From Gammaproteobacteria bacterium (GTDB taxonomy: Bacteria > Pseudomonadota > Gammaproteobacteria > Legionellales > Legionellaceae): a stretch of DNA of 42,384 nt. Positions 18,785 to 28,127 of the stretch are shown here, piece by piece; the stretch's first letter is position 1; each line of letters begins with the position of its first letter. A model generated the notes under the pieces. The model did not search any database and was not told the DNA's origin. It saw only the letters and a program-made list of their open reading frames with translations. A program made the position numbers and the translations under genes. The DNA lies in NCBI GenBank assembly GCA_022600575.1, contig JAHZKF010000027.1, positions 1 to 42,384 on the forward strand, given 5' to 3'.

Positions 18785-20833
18785 CTATGGGGTCTCCTTA
18801 ATAATAAGTAAAAGGGGGTAAGGGGCTGCTGGTAATGATTGAAAAGGTTGTGTAGGAAGCGGTAACGTATTAAATTCAAAACCTTCAAGAGCTGGTAATA
18901 ACTGATGAAACGGTGAAAAGGCCCCTTGCATAATCGCTTGTTTAAACCGATGTACACGCAACTGCTTTTTTTGAGGCTCAGGATATGGTTGTAAACTGCC
19001 GAGCCAAATAGGTTCTTGATGATTTCTAAGGTGGTAATTTGAACGCCATAGGCTTAAAGCCAAGCCAGAAGAACGATTCGATTGTGGTTCATAAGTCATG
19101 ACAAGGGCTGGTTTTTGATTCAAATACAGCGGTGCTTTAAAAGAAGACCATTTCGATTTAGGGTGATTTGCACGCGACAAGAAGCGTTTTGCAAATGAGT
19201 TTGGACGTTGCTTCCAACCTTCGGCCTCTAATGCTTTTTGAAGTCGGGTAAGCGAACCTAAATATTGAATGTTAAATACACCATTAGGTTGGCCAAAACG
19301 ATTCATTGTATAAATAGGTAATAAAGGTTCTTTTTGATGCCACCATGCCTGACTCGTTAGGACATATTGTTCCGGATAAGGATAATGGTCACGAAGTATT
19401 GCCTTAAATTGTACGGCTGCAATCATAAGACTCATTAAAATGAATAAGGCAAATGAAAAATAAAGGGAGCGGGCTCGGGGAGGATGCATAGGTATTTGGC
19501 GACGATAAAACACCCAATGCAGGAGGCTCATAAAAAAGCCCATGGCATAACTAATCAGGATGCTCGTTGTCCAATGGTCCCCAAGATAAAGCAGGGCAAA
19601 ACCGTCTAAAATAAGTAAACCACTCAAACTTAAGTAAATAATACGTGCAAATCGTCTTAAAGAAGGATGGTTAATTTGAAACAATAAAAAACAAAATAAA
19701 GCCGTAGCAATAGCAAGTGACGTAGATGGAAAAGAAAAGGTGCTTTGAAATAAAGGGGCGTCATGGAGCCTTAAGTGATTCATCCATTTGGCAAGTCCCT
19801 GCGTGCAAAAAAAGGTCACTGCACCTAAACTTATCCAATAACGTAATAAGCGCCAATTACGAGTATGCATGAGGTTGATGGACAACATGCACCATAATAA
19901 AAGGAGAGAGTAAGCATTAATAAAACAGGTAATTAAAACAAAAAAACCATCGAATAATTGTGTTCGTAAGCTTTGAAAAAAGAAGTATACGGGTAAGTCA
20001 ATCAAGTATCCTAACTCATCAACAAACGTAAACCATAAAACAATTGCAATGATCAATAACATAGACAATAAGGTCAAGAGTGTCAGTGCTGCTGTGGTTG
20101 CATGATGTCCTTCATTAGGCGGCGTAAAATGATGTGTTATATGTGAAAAATAAGGATTATATTCCAGCCAAGACCATATTTCATGTAGACCTGTACGAAA
20201 GAAATGACTTGCTCTTGCGAATAGCCATTTGATAGCGATACTTAAAAGCCAAATTGAAACCAATAAAACAAGGATCAAAATAAAAAGCCGAGTTGCTCCT
20301 TCAGTTGAAAGTTCAGCACTTGCCGCACCGATTAAAATACCGGGCGTGATGTAAACAACAGACCAAGCAATTCCTGAGATAATATTAGCCACCAAAAATT
20401 GAACTCGTTTCATTTTTAGCATGCCTGCAATCACAGGAATAATGGAACGCAAAGGACCAATAAAGCGCCCAAGAAGCACGCTTTTGCCACCATGACTTTC
20501 AAAGTAAGTTTGACCATATAAAAGCCATTTTGGATAACGACTAAAAGGCCATAGCTGAGTAATGCGGTCACTTAAGGTATAGCCCAAAGCATAACTTGCC
20601 GTATCGCCTATGATTGCACCAAGCGCTGCAACCAAAAAAGTTAAATCAATACGCATGACTCCTGAGCCTGCTAAAATACCTACGGCCGTCATGACAATCG
20701 TGCCGGGAATAATACTTCCAATAATGGCTAATGATTCGATAAAAGCAATTAAAAAAGCAATCAATAAAGCCCAATTAGGATGAAGTGTGAGCCAAGCTGT
20801 TAAAGGTTCAATATAATCAGCAAAAAGTTGCAT
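18785..20833 (-). CDS. DedA / PAP2-like / LssY-C membrane fusion protein
   Basis: About 682 residues with three parts. The first is a DedA (SNARE-associated) domain, about 1-200, with [16 protein letters not shown] and [20 protein letters not shown]. The second is a PAP2-type membrane domain, about 250-445. The third is a soluble LssY-type C-terminus, about 480-680. The same architecture is known as LssY in the Legionella lss locus. The PAP2 catalytic motifs are weak: the place of PSGH reads FPSTSLA, so the His is missing, while GDHW (about 420) keeps the second His. The phosphatase may be inactive or changed; DedA proteins act in membrane lipid or undecaprenyl-phosphate flipping. ATG at 20833 is preferred; the open frame extends to a TTG at 20848, overlapping lipB. 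Confidence 0.85.
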   Translation of the reverse strand: MQLFADYIEPLTAWLTLHPNWALLIAFLIAFIESLAIIGSIIPGTIVMTAVGILAGSGVMRIDLTFLVAALGAIIGDTASYALGYTLSDRITQLWPFSRYPKWLLYGQTYFESHGGKSVLLGRFIGPLRSIIPVIAGMLKMKRVQFLVANIISGIAWSVVYITPGILIGAASAELSTEGATRLFILILVLLVSIWLLSIAIKWLFARASHFFRTGLHEIWSWLEYNPYFSHITHHFTPPNEGHHATTAALTLLTLLSMLLIIAIVLWFTFVDELGYLIDLPVYFFFQSLRTQLFDGFFVLITCFINAYSLLLLWCMLSINLMHTRNWRLLRYWISLGAVTFFCTQGLAKWMNHLRLHDAPLFQSTFSFPSTSLAIATALFCFLLFQINHPSLRRFARIIYLSLSGLLILDGFALLYLGDHWTTSILISYAMGFFMSLLHWVFYRRQIPMHPPRARSLYFSFALFILMSLMIAAVQFKAILRDHYPYPEQYVLTSQAWWHQKEPLLPIYTMNRFGQPNGVFNIQYLGSLTRLQKALEAEGWKQRPNSFAKRFLSRANHPKSKWSSFKAPLYLNQKPALVMTYEPQSNRSSGLALSLWRSNYHLRNHQEPIWLGSLQPYPEPQKKQLRVHRFKQAIMQGAFSPFHQLLPALEGFEFNTLPLPTQPFQSLPAAPYPLLLIIKETP

Positions 20834-21443
20834 GGGCTTTTTCACCAAATTGATCTAAAAAATGTGTCTTAAGAATCGTTTCTACTTGTTTCAATTCTAT
20901 ATTAGGAGCGTGATTTTGTAGCTGGGTCATTTTTAACCCTTCAAAACCACAAGGGTTAATCCCTAAAAATGGTGTTAAATCCATTCCAATATTTAAGGCA
21001 ATGCCATGATATGTACATCCTTTTCGAACACGTAACCCGATAGAGGCTATTTTCTGATGATGGACATATACGCCAGGTGCTCCGGTTTGTGTTTCAGCAA
21101 GTACATCAAATTTAGCAAGAACGTCAATCAACATTTTTTCTAATATGCATACTAATGTACGAACACCTAACTTTCGGCGAGTTAAATCAATTAAAACATA
21201 TATGACTAGTTGTCCAGGACCATGGTATGTAATCTGACCACCTCGGTCACTTTGAACAATCGGAATATCCTGTGCATTCAAAACATGCTCAGGTTTACCT
21301 GCTTGTCCTTGTGTATAAACAGGATGGTGTTGTAAAAACCAGACTTCATCAGGGGTATTTTTATCACGATGCGTAGTGAATTGTTTCATTGCCTCCCAGG
21401 TCTCACTGTAAGACTGTAACCCCAAAGAACGTACCGTTATCAT
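20817..21443 (-). CDS. lipB: Octanoyl-[acyl-carrier-protein] transferase
   Basis: Moves octanoyl groups from acyl carrier protein onto lipoyl domains of the 2-oxoacid dehydrogenases, the first step of lipoate synthesis. The 208-aa protein has [16 protein letters not shown] (about 68-83), the catalytic Lys in KIASIGLRV and the catalytic Cys in [15 protein letters not shown]. The start ATG shares one base with the ybeD stop (TGATG), which indicates coupling. The lipB-ybeD-dacA order is conserved in gammaproteobacteria. Confidence 0.97.
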   Translation of the reverse strand: MITVRSLGLQSYSETWEAMKQFTTHRDKNTPDEVWFLQHHPVYTQGQAGKPEHVLNAQDIPIVQSDRGGQITYHGPGQLVIYVLIDLTRRKLGVRTLVCILEKMLIDVLAKFDVLAETQTGAPGVYVHHQKIASIGLRVRKGCTYHGIALNIGMDLTPFLGINPCGFEGLKMTQLQNHAPNIELKQVETILKTHFLDQFGEKAHATFC

Positions 21444-21709
21444 CAGAGCACCATCTTTGTGTCCGGATGCTTACTTAATTCTGTATATAAAGCATCTAAA
21501 GCGGTTTGGCTTACAGCTCGAACAGTAATACTAAGAGCAAGGTAATTTCCTTGTTGACTTACTTTACGTTGAATAGCGTCGTCTTTTAATTCAGGATGAT
21601 GCCTACGTGCAATCATCAAAATATCTTTTTCAAATTGCTCCGTAATTTCCCCAATAATTTTAATGGGGAAGTCAGAAGGAAATATCAATAAACCGGCATC
21701 ATCGCTCAT
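21443..21709 (-). CDS. ybeD: YbeD-like DUF493 family protein
   Basis: Small 88-aa ACT-like alpha/beta protein ([17 protein letters not shown], then [20 protein letters not shown]) of the DUF493 family. Its molecular role is not firmly known; regulation of lipoate metabolism has been proposed because it is so often next to lipB. Here it lies between dacA (20 bp upstream) and lipB (1-base overlap). Confidence 0.93.
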   Translation of the reverse strand: MSDDAGLLIFPSDFPIKIIGEITEQFEKDILMIARRHHPELKDDAIQRKVSQQGNYLALSITVRAVSQTALDALYTELSKHPDTKMVL

Positions 21710-21729
21710 AAAACTTGTCGCCTATAAAT

Positions 21730-22935
21730 TCAACTAAACCATTGTTTAAAAGTGAGTGTAATTGAGTCTTGTGCACGAGAAAACAAACCGGCACGGGGAA
21801 CAGATTTTAAAGCATATAAAGGACGTTTTGAAAGCACTTCATCATTAAAAGAAATCACAAGCTCACCTATTTTTTGATTTTTTTCAATAGGCGCTTTAAG
21901 GTACTTTGACGCTTCTGTTTTGATAGTCAAATGTTGATATTGTCCTGTTGGAATGGTTACGTACTGGTCATGCATTACCCCAATAGGTAACGTATTATCA
22001 GTTCCTTTATAAAGGGGTAATTCTGCCAATGGTTTGCCTGCTTCATAAAGACGATGTGTTTCAAAAAAACGAAAACCATATTTTAATAATCGCTCACTAT
22101 CATCAGCACGAGCAGCATCTGTTGGTGAACCTAAAACAATGGCAATAAGACGCATGTCATTCTTTTTAGCAGAAGAAGCAAGACAATAACCTGCTTCACT
22201 GGTGTAGCCTGTTTTAAGACCATCAACGTTCGCATCTCTCCATAACAAACGGTTTCGGTTAGGTTGTCTGATTTCGTTAAACGTAAACCATTTTTGCTTA
22301 TACCAGTGATAATATTCAGGGAACTCCTTGACGAGGGCACGTGCAAGAATGGCTAAATCCTTTGCTGTAGTATATAAATCATCACGTGGTAAGCCTGTGC
22401 TGTCGGTAAAATGTGAACTTGTCATACCCAACTGTTTTGCTTCTTGATTCATGAGGTCTGCAAAGCCTTGCTCACTACCTCCTAAGTGTTCTGCCATGGC
22501 AACACAAGCATCATTACCTGAGTCAACAATAATACCTTTTAATAAATCTTCTATATGAACATCTTGTCCTTCTTTCACAAACATTCTTGAGCCACCTGTT
22601 TTCCAGGCTTTTTTGCTAATATGAATGGTGTCTGTTAAATGAATTTGTTCATTGTGTAATGCTTTTGAAATGACATAAAGCGTCATCATTTTAGTTAAGC
22701 TTGCTGGAGGTAGTTTTTTTTCACTGTCTTGTTCAGCTAAAATTTTACCACTGTTTATATCGACTAAAAGATAAGCATGTGCATTGAGTTTTGGTTGCGT
22801 TGGCGTAATAAGAGGGGCTTTTTTATGAGGTGTAGGTGGGGCTAGGCGTCCCGTGTCAGCATGAATAAATTTTGGATAGGCAACCACTGCGGCAAACAGA
22901 AGAAATGAGGTTAAAGCATGCATGGTTTTGTTCAT
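21730..22935 (-). CDS. dacA: D-alanyl-D-alanine carboxypeptidase (PBP5/6 family)
   Basis: Periplasmic penicillin-binding protein that trims the terminal D-Ala from peptidoglycan pentapeptides. The 401-aa protein has a signal peptide (hydrophobic 8-20, likely cleaved near HADTG), the SxxK motif in PASLTKMMTLYV, SGN in VDSGNDACVAMAEHLG and KTG in VDGLKTGYTSEAGYC. A beta-rich C-terminal domain ends in an amphipathic helix (FSRAQDSITLTFKQWF) that would anchor it to the membrane. First gene of dacA-ybeD-lipB. Confidence 0.97.
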   Translation of the reverse strand: MNKTMHALTSFLLFAAVVAYPKFIHADTGRLAPPTPHKKAPLITPTQPKLNAHAYLLVDINSGKILAEQDSEKKLPPASLTKMMTLYVISKALHNEQIHLTDTIHISKKAWKTGGSRMFVKEGQDVHIEDLLKGIIVDSGNDACVAMAEHLGGSEQGFADLMNQEAKQLGMTSSHFTDSTGLPRDDLYTTAKDLAILARALVKEFPEYYHWYKQKWFTFNEIRQPNRNRLLWRDANVDGLKTGYTSEAGYCLASSAKKNDMRLIAIVLGSPTDAARADDSERLLKYGFRFFETHRLYEAGKPLAELPLYKGTDNTLPIGVMHDQYVTIPTGQYQHLTIKTEASKYLKAPIEKNQKIGELVISFNDEVLSKRPLYALKSVPRAGLFSRAQDSITLTFKQWFS

Positions 22936-23008
22936 GGACGGTCAACTCTTAAATTAAGTTCATCAAAGATTCGCCTATTTTAACATAGGATCTATTTTCT
23001 CACCATGG

Positions 23009-23034
23009 CTTAATAACATGACTTAATAACATGG
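23009..23034. repeat. Tandem 13-bp repeat upstream of rlpA
   Basis: CTTAATAACATGA at 23009-23021 is followed at once by CTTAATAACATGG, differing in the last base. It lies in the divergent dacA/rlpA gap. A copying-slippage duplication is the simplest reading; no function is claimed. Confidence 0.5.
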
Positions 23035-23094
23035 TGTCATGATTGGAAAATTTGACTATGACTATGTATATTGGAATGATTTGAGGATAATTCT

Positions 23095-23835
23095 ATGCCA
23101 AAACGCGCTTTATGGTTGTGTTTAGCTTTAGCTTCTTATCAAACTGAAGTGAGTGCAGTCACCTCAAAAGATGGAGCCCCACAAGGTCCTGAGCCTAAAG
23201 TATTTCAAGAAGTTTTACCTGTAGATGAACCACTCAGCCATTATGGTAATCCTGGCTCCTATGAAGTAAAAGGAAAAACATACGATGTTTTAACCTCTTC
23301 AGAGGGGTATCATAAAAAAGGAACTGCCTCTTGGTACGGTACAAAATTTCATAAAGAACGTACATCTAGTGGCGAAGTTTATGACATGTATGCTTTAACC
23401 GCCGCTCATAAAACCTTACCTCTACCTACCTATGCTCGCGTTAAAAATCTAGAAAATGGGCGCGAGGTGATTGTTAAAATTAATGATAGAGGACCTTTTC
23501 ATAAAGATAGACTGATCGATTTATCTTATGGGGCTGCAGTAAAACTCGGTCTACTGCCTAAAGGTACTGCGTCTGTAGACGTCACAGCCTTAAACTCACC
23601 ACCAGAAGAAGCACAATATTACTTGCAAGTTGGTGCTTTTCAATCATCAGAAAAAGCAAATGCTTTATATGATAAATTAATGCGCTTGAATCTTGACTCA
23701 GATATTCAAATAGAAGAAATCAATGCACGCTATGTCATACATTTAGGGCCTTTTTCAGATAAACAGCAGTCTGAAAAATTAAAAAAAATACTCGAAAAAA
23801 AGGGCGTCCCAGACGCATTTTCATATTTACAGTAA
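23095..23835 (+). CDS. rlpA: RlpA-like septal ring lytic transglycosylase with SPOR domain
   Basis: Cell-envelope enzyme that cleaves naked glycan strands at the septum. The 246-aa protein has a short N-terminal signal sequence (cleavage likely after SAV). A double-psi beta-barrel follows, with GTASWYGTKFHKERTSSGE (Asp/His region) and KINDRGPFHKDRLIDLSYGAA. A C-terminal SPOR domain (about 172-246; YYLQVGAFQSSEKANALYDK) binds denuded glycan. There is no clear lipobox, unlike E. coli RlpA, so it may be soluble in the periplasm. GAGGA precedes ATG. Divergent from dacA, which acts on the same polymer. Confidence 0.94.
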   Translation: MPKRALWLCLALASYQTEVSAVTSKDGAPQGPEPKVFQEVLPVDEPLSHYGNPGSYEVKGKTYDVLTSSEGYHKKGTASWYGTKFHKERTSSGEVYDMYALTAAHKTLPLPTYARVKNLENGREVIVKINDRGPFHKDRLIDLSYGAAVKLGLLPKGTASVDVTALNSPPEEAQYYLQVGAFQSSEKANALYDKLMRLNLDSDIQIEEINARYVIHLGPFSDKQQSEKLKKILEKKGVPDAFSYLQ

Positions 23836-23847
23836 ACACCTTTTAAT

Positions 23848-24597
23848 CTAACGCTTAGGATCGCGACGTGTAATACGTGCAGCAGGTGCACCGACAATTA
23901 CGCGTGTTCCTTTCATGCCAATGCCAGGTAAATCAATAAACTCTTCATTAAGCCAACGTGCATCCTCAATAAAGATACGAACGCAACCATGGCTTGCTCT
24001 GTATCCTGGTACAACACGGCTACCATGTAAGGCATATCCTCTAAAGAAATGCATACAATAGGGCATTTCAGCGCCTCCATTGACGCCATTAGCACGTCTT
24101 GGAAATGCTGTTGAAACACAATCAATATCTTGCTTACGAATAACTCGGAAAAAGCCTGCTGGTGTTTTGCAGTAACCATTACTTGCATTACACTTTCCAT
24201 TTCCAGAAGAAAGTGGGCCCCACCATACCAGTTCACCTTGTGAATCATAAGCACCCCAAGCTAAGTACTCTTGATTCACATAAATTGTTTTTTCTCCAAT
24301 TGACTCAATGTATCTAGGAAAAGGAGACACATCGTAAATGGTTAAATTTTCAATATGTCTTGGAATGGCGATAATCATGCCAGGTTTGAGGCTAATGTTC
24401 ATACGATTAACGCGGCGAATAATATCTTCTTCTTCAGGATTTGGAAAAAGAGTCTCCCAACGATCACCTGACTGTACTTTAATACAGTCATAATCAGGAA
24501 GATGACAAAACTTTTCGCCATACCGAGGCTCTGCCCAAGCACTTGGAGCAAGAAAGTAAAAAAAGCTAAACAATAGGGTGTTTATTATTTTTTTCAT
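23848..24597 (-). CDS. Periplasmic L,D-transpeptidase (YkuD), EnhA-like
   Basis: Crosslinks peptidoglycan, or links proteins to it, through meso-diaminopimelate. The 249-aa protein has a signal peptide ending APSAWA, a LysM-like stretch (VQSGDRWETLFPNPEEEDII, to KPGMIIAIP, about 41-79), then the YkuD domain (about 104-240). The catalytic motif is HGSRVVPGYRASHGCVRI, with His and Cys intact. Extra Cys residues (KCNASNGYCK, IDCVS, PYCMHFF) suggest disulfides. Legionella EnhA proteins have this kind of domain, but I cannot confirm orthology. It converges on rlpA with a 12-bp gap. Confidence 0.9.
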   Translation of the reverse strand: MKKIINTLLFSFFYFLAPSAWAEPRYGEKFCHLPDYDCIKVQSGDRWETLFPNPEEEDIIRRVNRMNISLKPGMIIAIPRHIENLTIYDVSPFPRYIESIGEKTIYVNQEYLAWGAYDSQGELVWWGPLSSGNGKCNASNGYCKTPAGFFRVIRKQDIDCVSTAFPRRANGVNGGAEMPYCMHFFRGYALHGSRVVPGYRASHGCVRIFIEDARWLNEEFIDLPGIGMKGTRVIVGAPAARITRRDPKR

Positions 24598-24679
24598 TTG
24601 ACCCCCATTAACCCAGTCTGTTTATATAAGCTATCGGCTTATTTTTTAAAAACTTAAGTGTTTAGTGATATTTTTATGA

Positions 24680-24685
24680 TATAAT
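24680..24685 (+). promoter_or_regulatory. Candidate -10 box for the accD operon
   Basis: TATAAT, a perfect sigma-70 -10 hexamer, lies 35 bp upstream of accD. No good -35 is visible at 16-18 bp. The accD ribosome binding site AAAAGGA follows. Confidence 0.5.
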
Positions 24686-24719
24686 AGGCGTCATCTTGCA
24701 CTAAAAGGATCGTTCCAAC

Positions 24720-25592
24720 ATGAGTTGGCTTAAGAAATTATTACCCTCAAAAGTACGCACAGAAACAGCCCAAAAAAAAGGAGTTCCTGAAGGGGTTTGG
24801 GTTAAATGTAAAGGTTGCCAAGCGTTATTATACAGAGCGGAACTCAAACGAAACCTTTCGGTTTGTTTTAAATGCAATCATCATCATCGTATATCCGCAC
24901 GTGAGCGATTGGCTCTCTTTTTAGACGAAGAAAACCAACTTGAATTGGCTCAACAATTAGAGCCCATTGATAGGCTTAAATTTCGTGATTCTAAAAAATA
25001 CAAAGATAGAATTACACAGGCCCAAAAAGCAACAGGTGAGAGAGAAGCAATTATTGTGGTGAAAGGCACTTTAAAAGACATGCCTGTCGTTGCATCTGCT
25101 TTTGAATTTGGTTTTATGGGTGGTTCAATGGGAGCCACAGTTGGAGAGAAATTTGTTCGTGGCCTCAATGAAGCCTCGAAATTAAATTGCCCTTATATTT
25201 GTTTTACAGCAAGTGGCGGCGCTCGCATGCAAGAAGGTTTATTTTCTTTGATGCAAATGGCGAAAACATCAGCAGCACTTGCTAAGTTTGCTAAACAACA
25301 ATTACCGTTTATTGTGGTATTAACTGATCCGACCATGGGAGGCGTATCTGCAAGCTTTGCAAGTCTTGGAGATATTATTATTGCTGAACCTGATGCACTC
25401 ATTGGCTTTGCTGGGCCTCGTGTGATTGAACAAACGGTTCGACAAACCCTACCTGAAGGATTTCAACGCAGCGAATTTTTATTGGAACATGGTCATATCG
25501 ATCAAATTGTCGAGCGAGAAGCATTACGTGATACCGTAGGTGAATTTGTTTCAAAATTTATGCATGAGCCTCAGCATGAAGCAGCCGAGTGA
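24720..25592 (+). CDS. accD: Acetyl-CoA carboxylase carboxyltransferase subunit beta
   Basis: With AccA forms the carboxyltransferase that makes malonyl-CoA for fatty-acid synthesis. The 290-aa protein has an N-terminal four-Cys zinc ribbon ([16 protein letters not shown], then VCFKCNHHH) and the carboxyltransferase core with [14 protein letters not shown] and [20 protein letters not shown] and the oxyanion-hole region [19 protein letters not shown]. Leads the accD-folC-dedD-cvpA operon, an order conserved in gammaproteobacteria. Confidence 0.98.
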   Translation: MSWLKKLLPSKVRTETAQKKGVPEGVWVKCKGCQALLYRAELKRNLSVCFKCNHHHRISARERLALFLDEENQLELAQQLEPIDRLKFRDSKKYKDRITQAQKATGEREAIIVVKGTLKDMPVVASAFEFGFMGGSMGATVGEKFVRGLNEASKLNCPYICFTASGGARMQEGLFSLMQMAKTSAALAKFAKQQLPFIVVLTDPTMGGVSASFASLGDIIIAEPDALIGFAGPRVIEQTVRQTLPEGFQRSEFLLEHGHIDQIVEREALRDTVGEFVSKFMHEPQHEAAE

Positions 25593-26865
25593 TTTTTTAG
25601 TATCTGATTGGTTAACTTATCTTGAAGACCGTCATCCAGAGAAAATCCAACTCGGGCTTTTGCGCGTGCAACAAATAATAAACACGCTTCATTTACAAGC
25701 CTCTAATGCGATTGTGATTACCGTTGCAGGGACCAATGGAAAAGGTTCAACCATTGCAGCACTTGAAGCCATTTATAGCGCTGCTGGATATCAAGTCGCA
25801 GCTTATACATCCCCCCATTTGTTATGTTTTAATGAACGTATTCGAGTCAATCAAGAACCGATTACAGATGAACATTTAATTGATGCCTTTAGAGCTGTTC
25901 ATGCCATTCCTGGTAGTGAGCTACTGACCTATTTTGAAATGGTCACGGTTGCAGCTTTGTGGCATTTTAAACAAACCAAACCTGATGTTATTTTACTTGA
26001 AGTTGGCATGGGTGGACGACTTGATGCCACCAATTGTATCGATGCAAATTTAGCTATTATTACAACCATTGATTTCGATCATGAGGCTTGGCTTGGCACA
26101 ACTCGAGAAAAAATTGCAATTGAAAAAGCAGGTATTTTTAGACAGCATCAACCTGCTATTTACGCTGATATTGCTCCTCCGCATACACTCTTAGATAAAG
26201 CGGATGCACTCCAAGTGACGTTATCAAAACTAGATAAAGATTACTTTTTTGAATCTGATCAAAATCATTTATATTTTTCAACCTCTAACCAAATTCATTT
26301 AACCTTGCCACGTCCTCATATTCATCTTAAAGCATTCGCATCAGCTCTTATGGCAAGTTTAAGACTTAAAAATGTTTTACCTGTTTCTTTGTCACATTAT
26401 GAAAGTGCTGCAAAGTATGCCTCTATTTCAGGCCGTCAACAATGGTTGAATACCACCACGCCAACGCTTGTCGATGTTGCGCACAACGCCCAGTCCGTTA
26501 AATTGCTGGCTGATTTCATAAAAAATCATCCTATTCAAGGACAAATTCATGCTGTTTTTTCAGGATTACAAAATAAAACACTTTACGACCTTATAGAACC
26601 CATGCGAGCATATGTTGATAAATGGTATATAACTTCTTTGGAAAGCACGCGTGGAGCAACGTTATCTTCACTCAAAACGGCTTACATGCGTGTCATGAAT
26701 AAACAGCCTTTAGCTGTTTTTAATGAGCCACTCACGGCTTATACTGCTGCAGTAAATGCAGTAAAACCGGGTGATATCATCATAGTGTACGGTTCTTTTT
26801 TGCTTGTAAGTGCCGTCATGCTTGCCCATTTACGTAAGGGAGAACAGAATGAACTTCGCAATTGA
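25576..26865 (+). CDS. folC: Dihydrofolate synthase / folylpolyglutamate synthase
   Basis: Adds glutamate to dihydropteroate and then further glutamates to folates, using ATP. From ATG at 25576 ([20 protein letters not shown]) the protein is 429 aa. This start aligns with the usual N-terminus and overlaps accD by 17 bp; an upstream ATG at 25564 is possible. The ATP-binding loop is [15 protein letters not shown], followed by [29 protein letters not shown] and [12 protein letters not shown]. The C-terminal half has [10 protein letters not shown] and VYGSFLLVS. The downstream gene overlaps its end by 17 bp. Confidence 0.96.
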   Translation: MKQPSDFLVSDWLTYLEDRHPEKIQLGLLRVQQIINTLHLQASNAIVITVAGTNGKGSTIAALEAIYSAAGYQVAAYTSPHLLCFNERIRVNQEPITDEHLIDAFRAVHAIPGSELLTYFEMVTVAALWHFKQTKPDVILLEVGMGGRLDATNCIDANLAIITTIDFDHEAWLGTTREKIAIEKAGIFRQHQPAIYADIAPPHTLLDKADALQVTLSKLDKDYFFESDQNHLYFSTSNQIHLTLPRPHIHLKAFASALMASLRLKNVLPVSLSHYESAAKYASISGRQQWLNTTTPTLVDVAHNAQSVKLLADFIKNHPIQGQIHAVFSGLQNKTLYDLIEPMRAYVDKWYITSLESTRGATLSSLKTAYMRVMNKQPLAVFNEPLTAYTAAVNAVKPGDIIIVYGSFLLVSAVMLAHLRKGEQNELRN

Positions 26866-27532
26866 TGAACGAACAAAACACCGTTTAACAGGGCTCGTTG
26901 TCATCCTGGCGGTCGCTATTATTTTTGTACCTGCTATGCTCAAAAAATCAAACCAACGTCTAGAAGAAAATATTCACGTATCTGTTCAACTCCCTCCCAA
27001 ACCGTCTATCCCCAAAGTTGCGATGACTGAAGAAAAAGCCGTTTTTGAAACGGTTAAAGTGGCGAAAGTAACGCTTCCAAAAGCAATTGACGCTGTTCCC
27101 GCCTCAAAAATTGCTCGTATCGAAAACTTGACCGCAAAACCGACCACAGCACCACTGGTAGAGATGATTTCAAAACCCGCTGCAAAACCAAGTGCAAAAT
27201 CAATCGATAAGCAAACCTCTCCTGTGTTTATTAAAGCTCAAAAAGATACTCCTTTTAATCCAAAACCTGTGTTACTTAAGTCTTCTGCAACAGAAACATA
27301 TACTGTGCAGTTAGCCGCTTTCACTGTACAGGAGAACGCAGAGAAGTTAGTTGAGAAGCTACGTACAGAAGGCTATAAAGCTGGTTATTATACAGTCACT
27401 TCGGAAGAAGGGCCGTCTTATAAAGTGACCGTTGGACAGCTAGATGACCGTGCGGATGCCCGTCTTTTAAAAAACAAACTCATCGAAAGTACAAACATTG
27501 AAGGATTTATTGTTAAACGAGATGTAGGATAA
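26849..27532 (+). CDS. dedD: DedD-like SPOR-domain cell division protein
   Basis: Membrane protein of the septal ring that binds denuded peptidoglycan. ATG at 26849 is chosen (AAGGGAG 9 bases upstream), not the longer frame from 26810. The 227-aa protein has a short cytoplasmic N-terminus ([13 protein letters not shown]), one membrane helix (about 14-31), a long Pro/Ala/Lys-rich periplasmic linker and a SPOR domain (about 150-225; YTVQLAAFTVQENAEKLVEK). It overlaps folC and is 2 bp from cvpA. Confidence 0.94.
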   Translation: MNFAIDERTKHRLTGLVVILAVAIIFVPAMLKKSNQRLEENIHVSVQLPPKPSIPKVAMTEEKAVFETVKVAKVTLPKAIDAVPASKIARIENLTAKPTTAPLVEMISKPAAKPSAKSIDKQTSPVFIKAQKDTPFNPKPVLLKSSATETYTVQLAAFTVQENAEKLVEKLRTEGYKAGYYTVTSEEGPSYKVTVGQLDDRADARLLKNKLIESTNIEGFIVKRDVG

Positions 27533-27534
27533 TC

Positions 27535-28125
27535 ATGACACTACATTGGGTTGACTATGCGATTATCCTCATTATGGCTTTGTCTGTTCTTACGGGGCTA
27601 ATTCGTGGGTTTGTCAGAGAATTAATTGCACTCTGTGTTTGGGTGGTTGCTATTTGGGTTGGTTATACCTATGCGCCTGTTGTAAGCCCTATGCTCCGTT
27701 CTTACCTTCAAGATAATACGCTTCGAACAACCGCTAGTTTCGTTTTATTATTACTGGCAACATTATTAGTCGGCGGGCTGCTGAGTACCGCTTTGAGCTT
27801 TATTTTAAATCGCTCACCGCTGAAAGGAACCGATCGGTTACTCGGTATGGGATTTGGGCTAGTTCGCGGTGTTTTCATTGTCGCTTTACTCATTGGTGTA
27901 CTGAATCTTACTTCTCTTGCAAAAGACTCTGAGTTTAAACACTCACACCTATATGCTCGCTTTAAACCTGTGTCTCAATGGTTATTCAGCTTTGTGCCAC
28001 AAGTACTTCATCAAGTAAAAAGCCTTCAGGCAAAAGAAAAAGAGCCTGATAATCAAATTAAAGAACCAGAAACAACAGAACCTAACAATCAAGTCACAGA
28101 AGTAGAATCTGATTTGCCTGAATAG
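27535..28125 (+). CDS. cvpA: CvpA family membrane protein
   Basis: Inner-membrane protein of the CvpA family, linked in E. coli to colicin V production and envelope homeostasis. It is 196 aa with four predicted helices (about 6-24, 28-46, 62-85, 103-122), the family segment IRGFVRELIAL and NRSPLKGTDRLLGMGFGLVRG, and a charged Glu/Asn-rich tail (about 160-196). In E. coli purF follows; here the next gene is a convergent malic enzyme with 2 bp between stop codons, so purF is not linked. Confidence 0.94.
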   Translation: MTLHWVDYAIILIMALSVLTGLIRGFVRELIALCVWVVAIWVGYTYAPVVSPMLRSYLQDNTLRTTASFVLLLLATLLVGGLLSTALSFILNRSPLKGTDRLLGMGFGLVRGVFIVALLIGVLNLTSLAKDSEFKHSHLYARFKPVSQWLFSFVPQVLHQVKSLQAKEKEPDNQIKEPETTEPNNQVTEVESDLPE

Positions 28126-28127
28126 GC

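Noticed and set aside
18784..18957. N-terminal extension of SohB by 58 residues
   Set aside because: It overlaps the LssY-like gene, has no membrane-insertion logic, and the ATG at 18783 has a strong AAGGAG.
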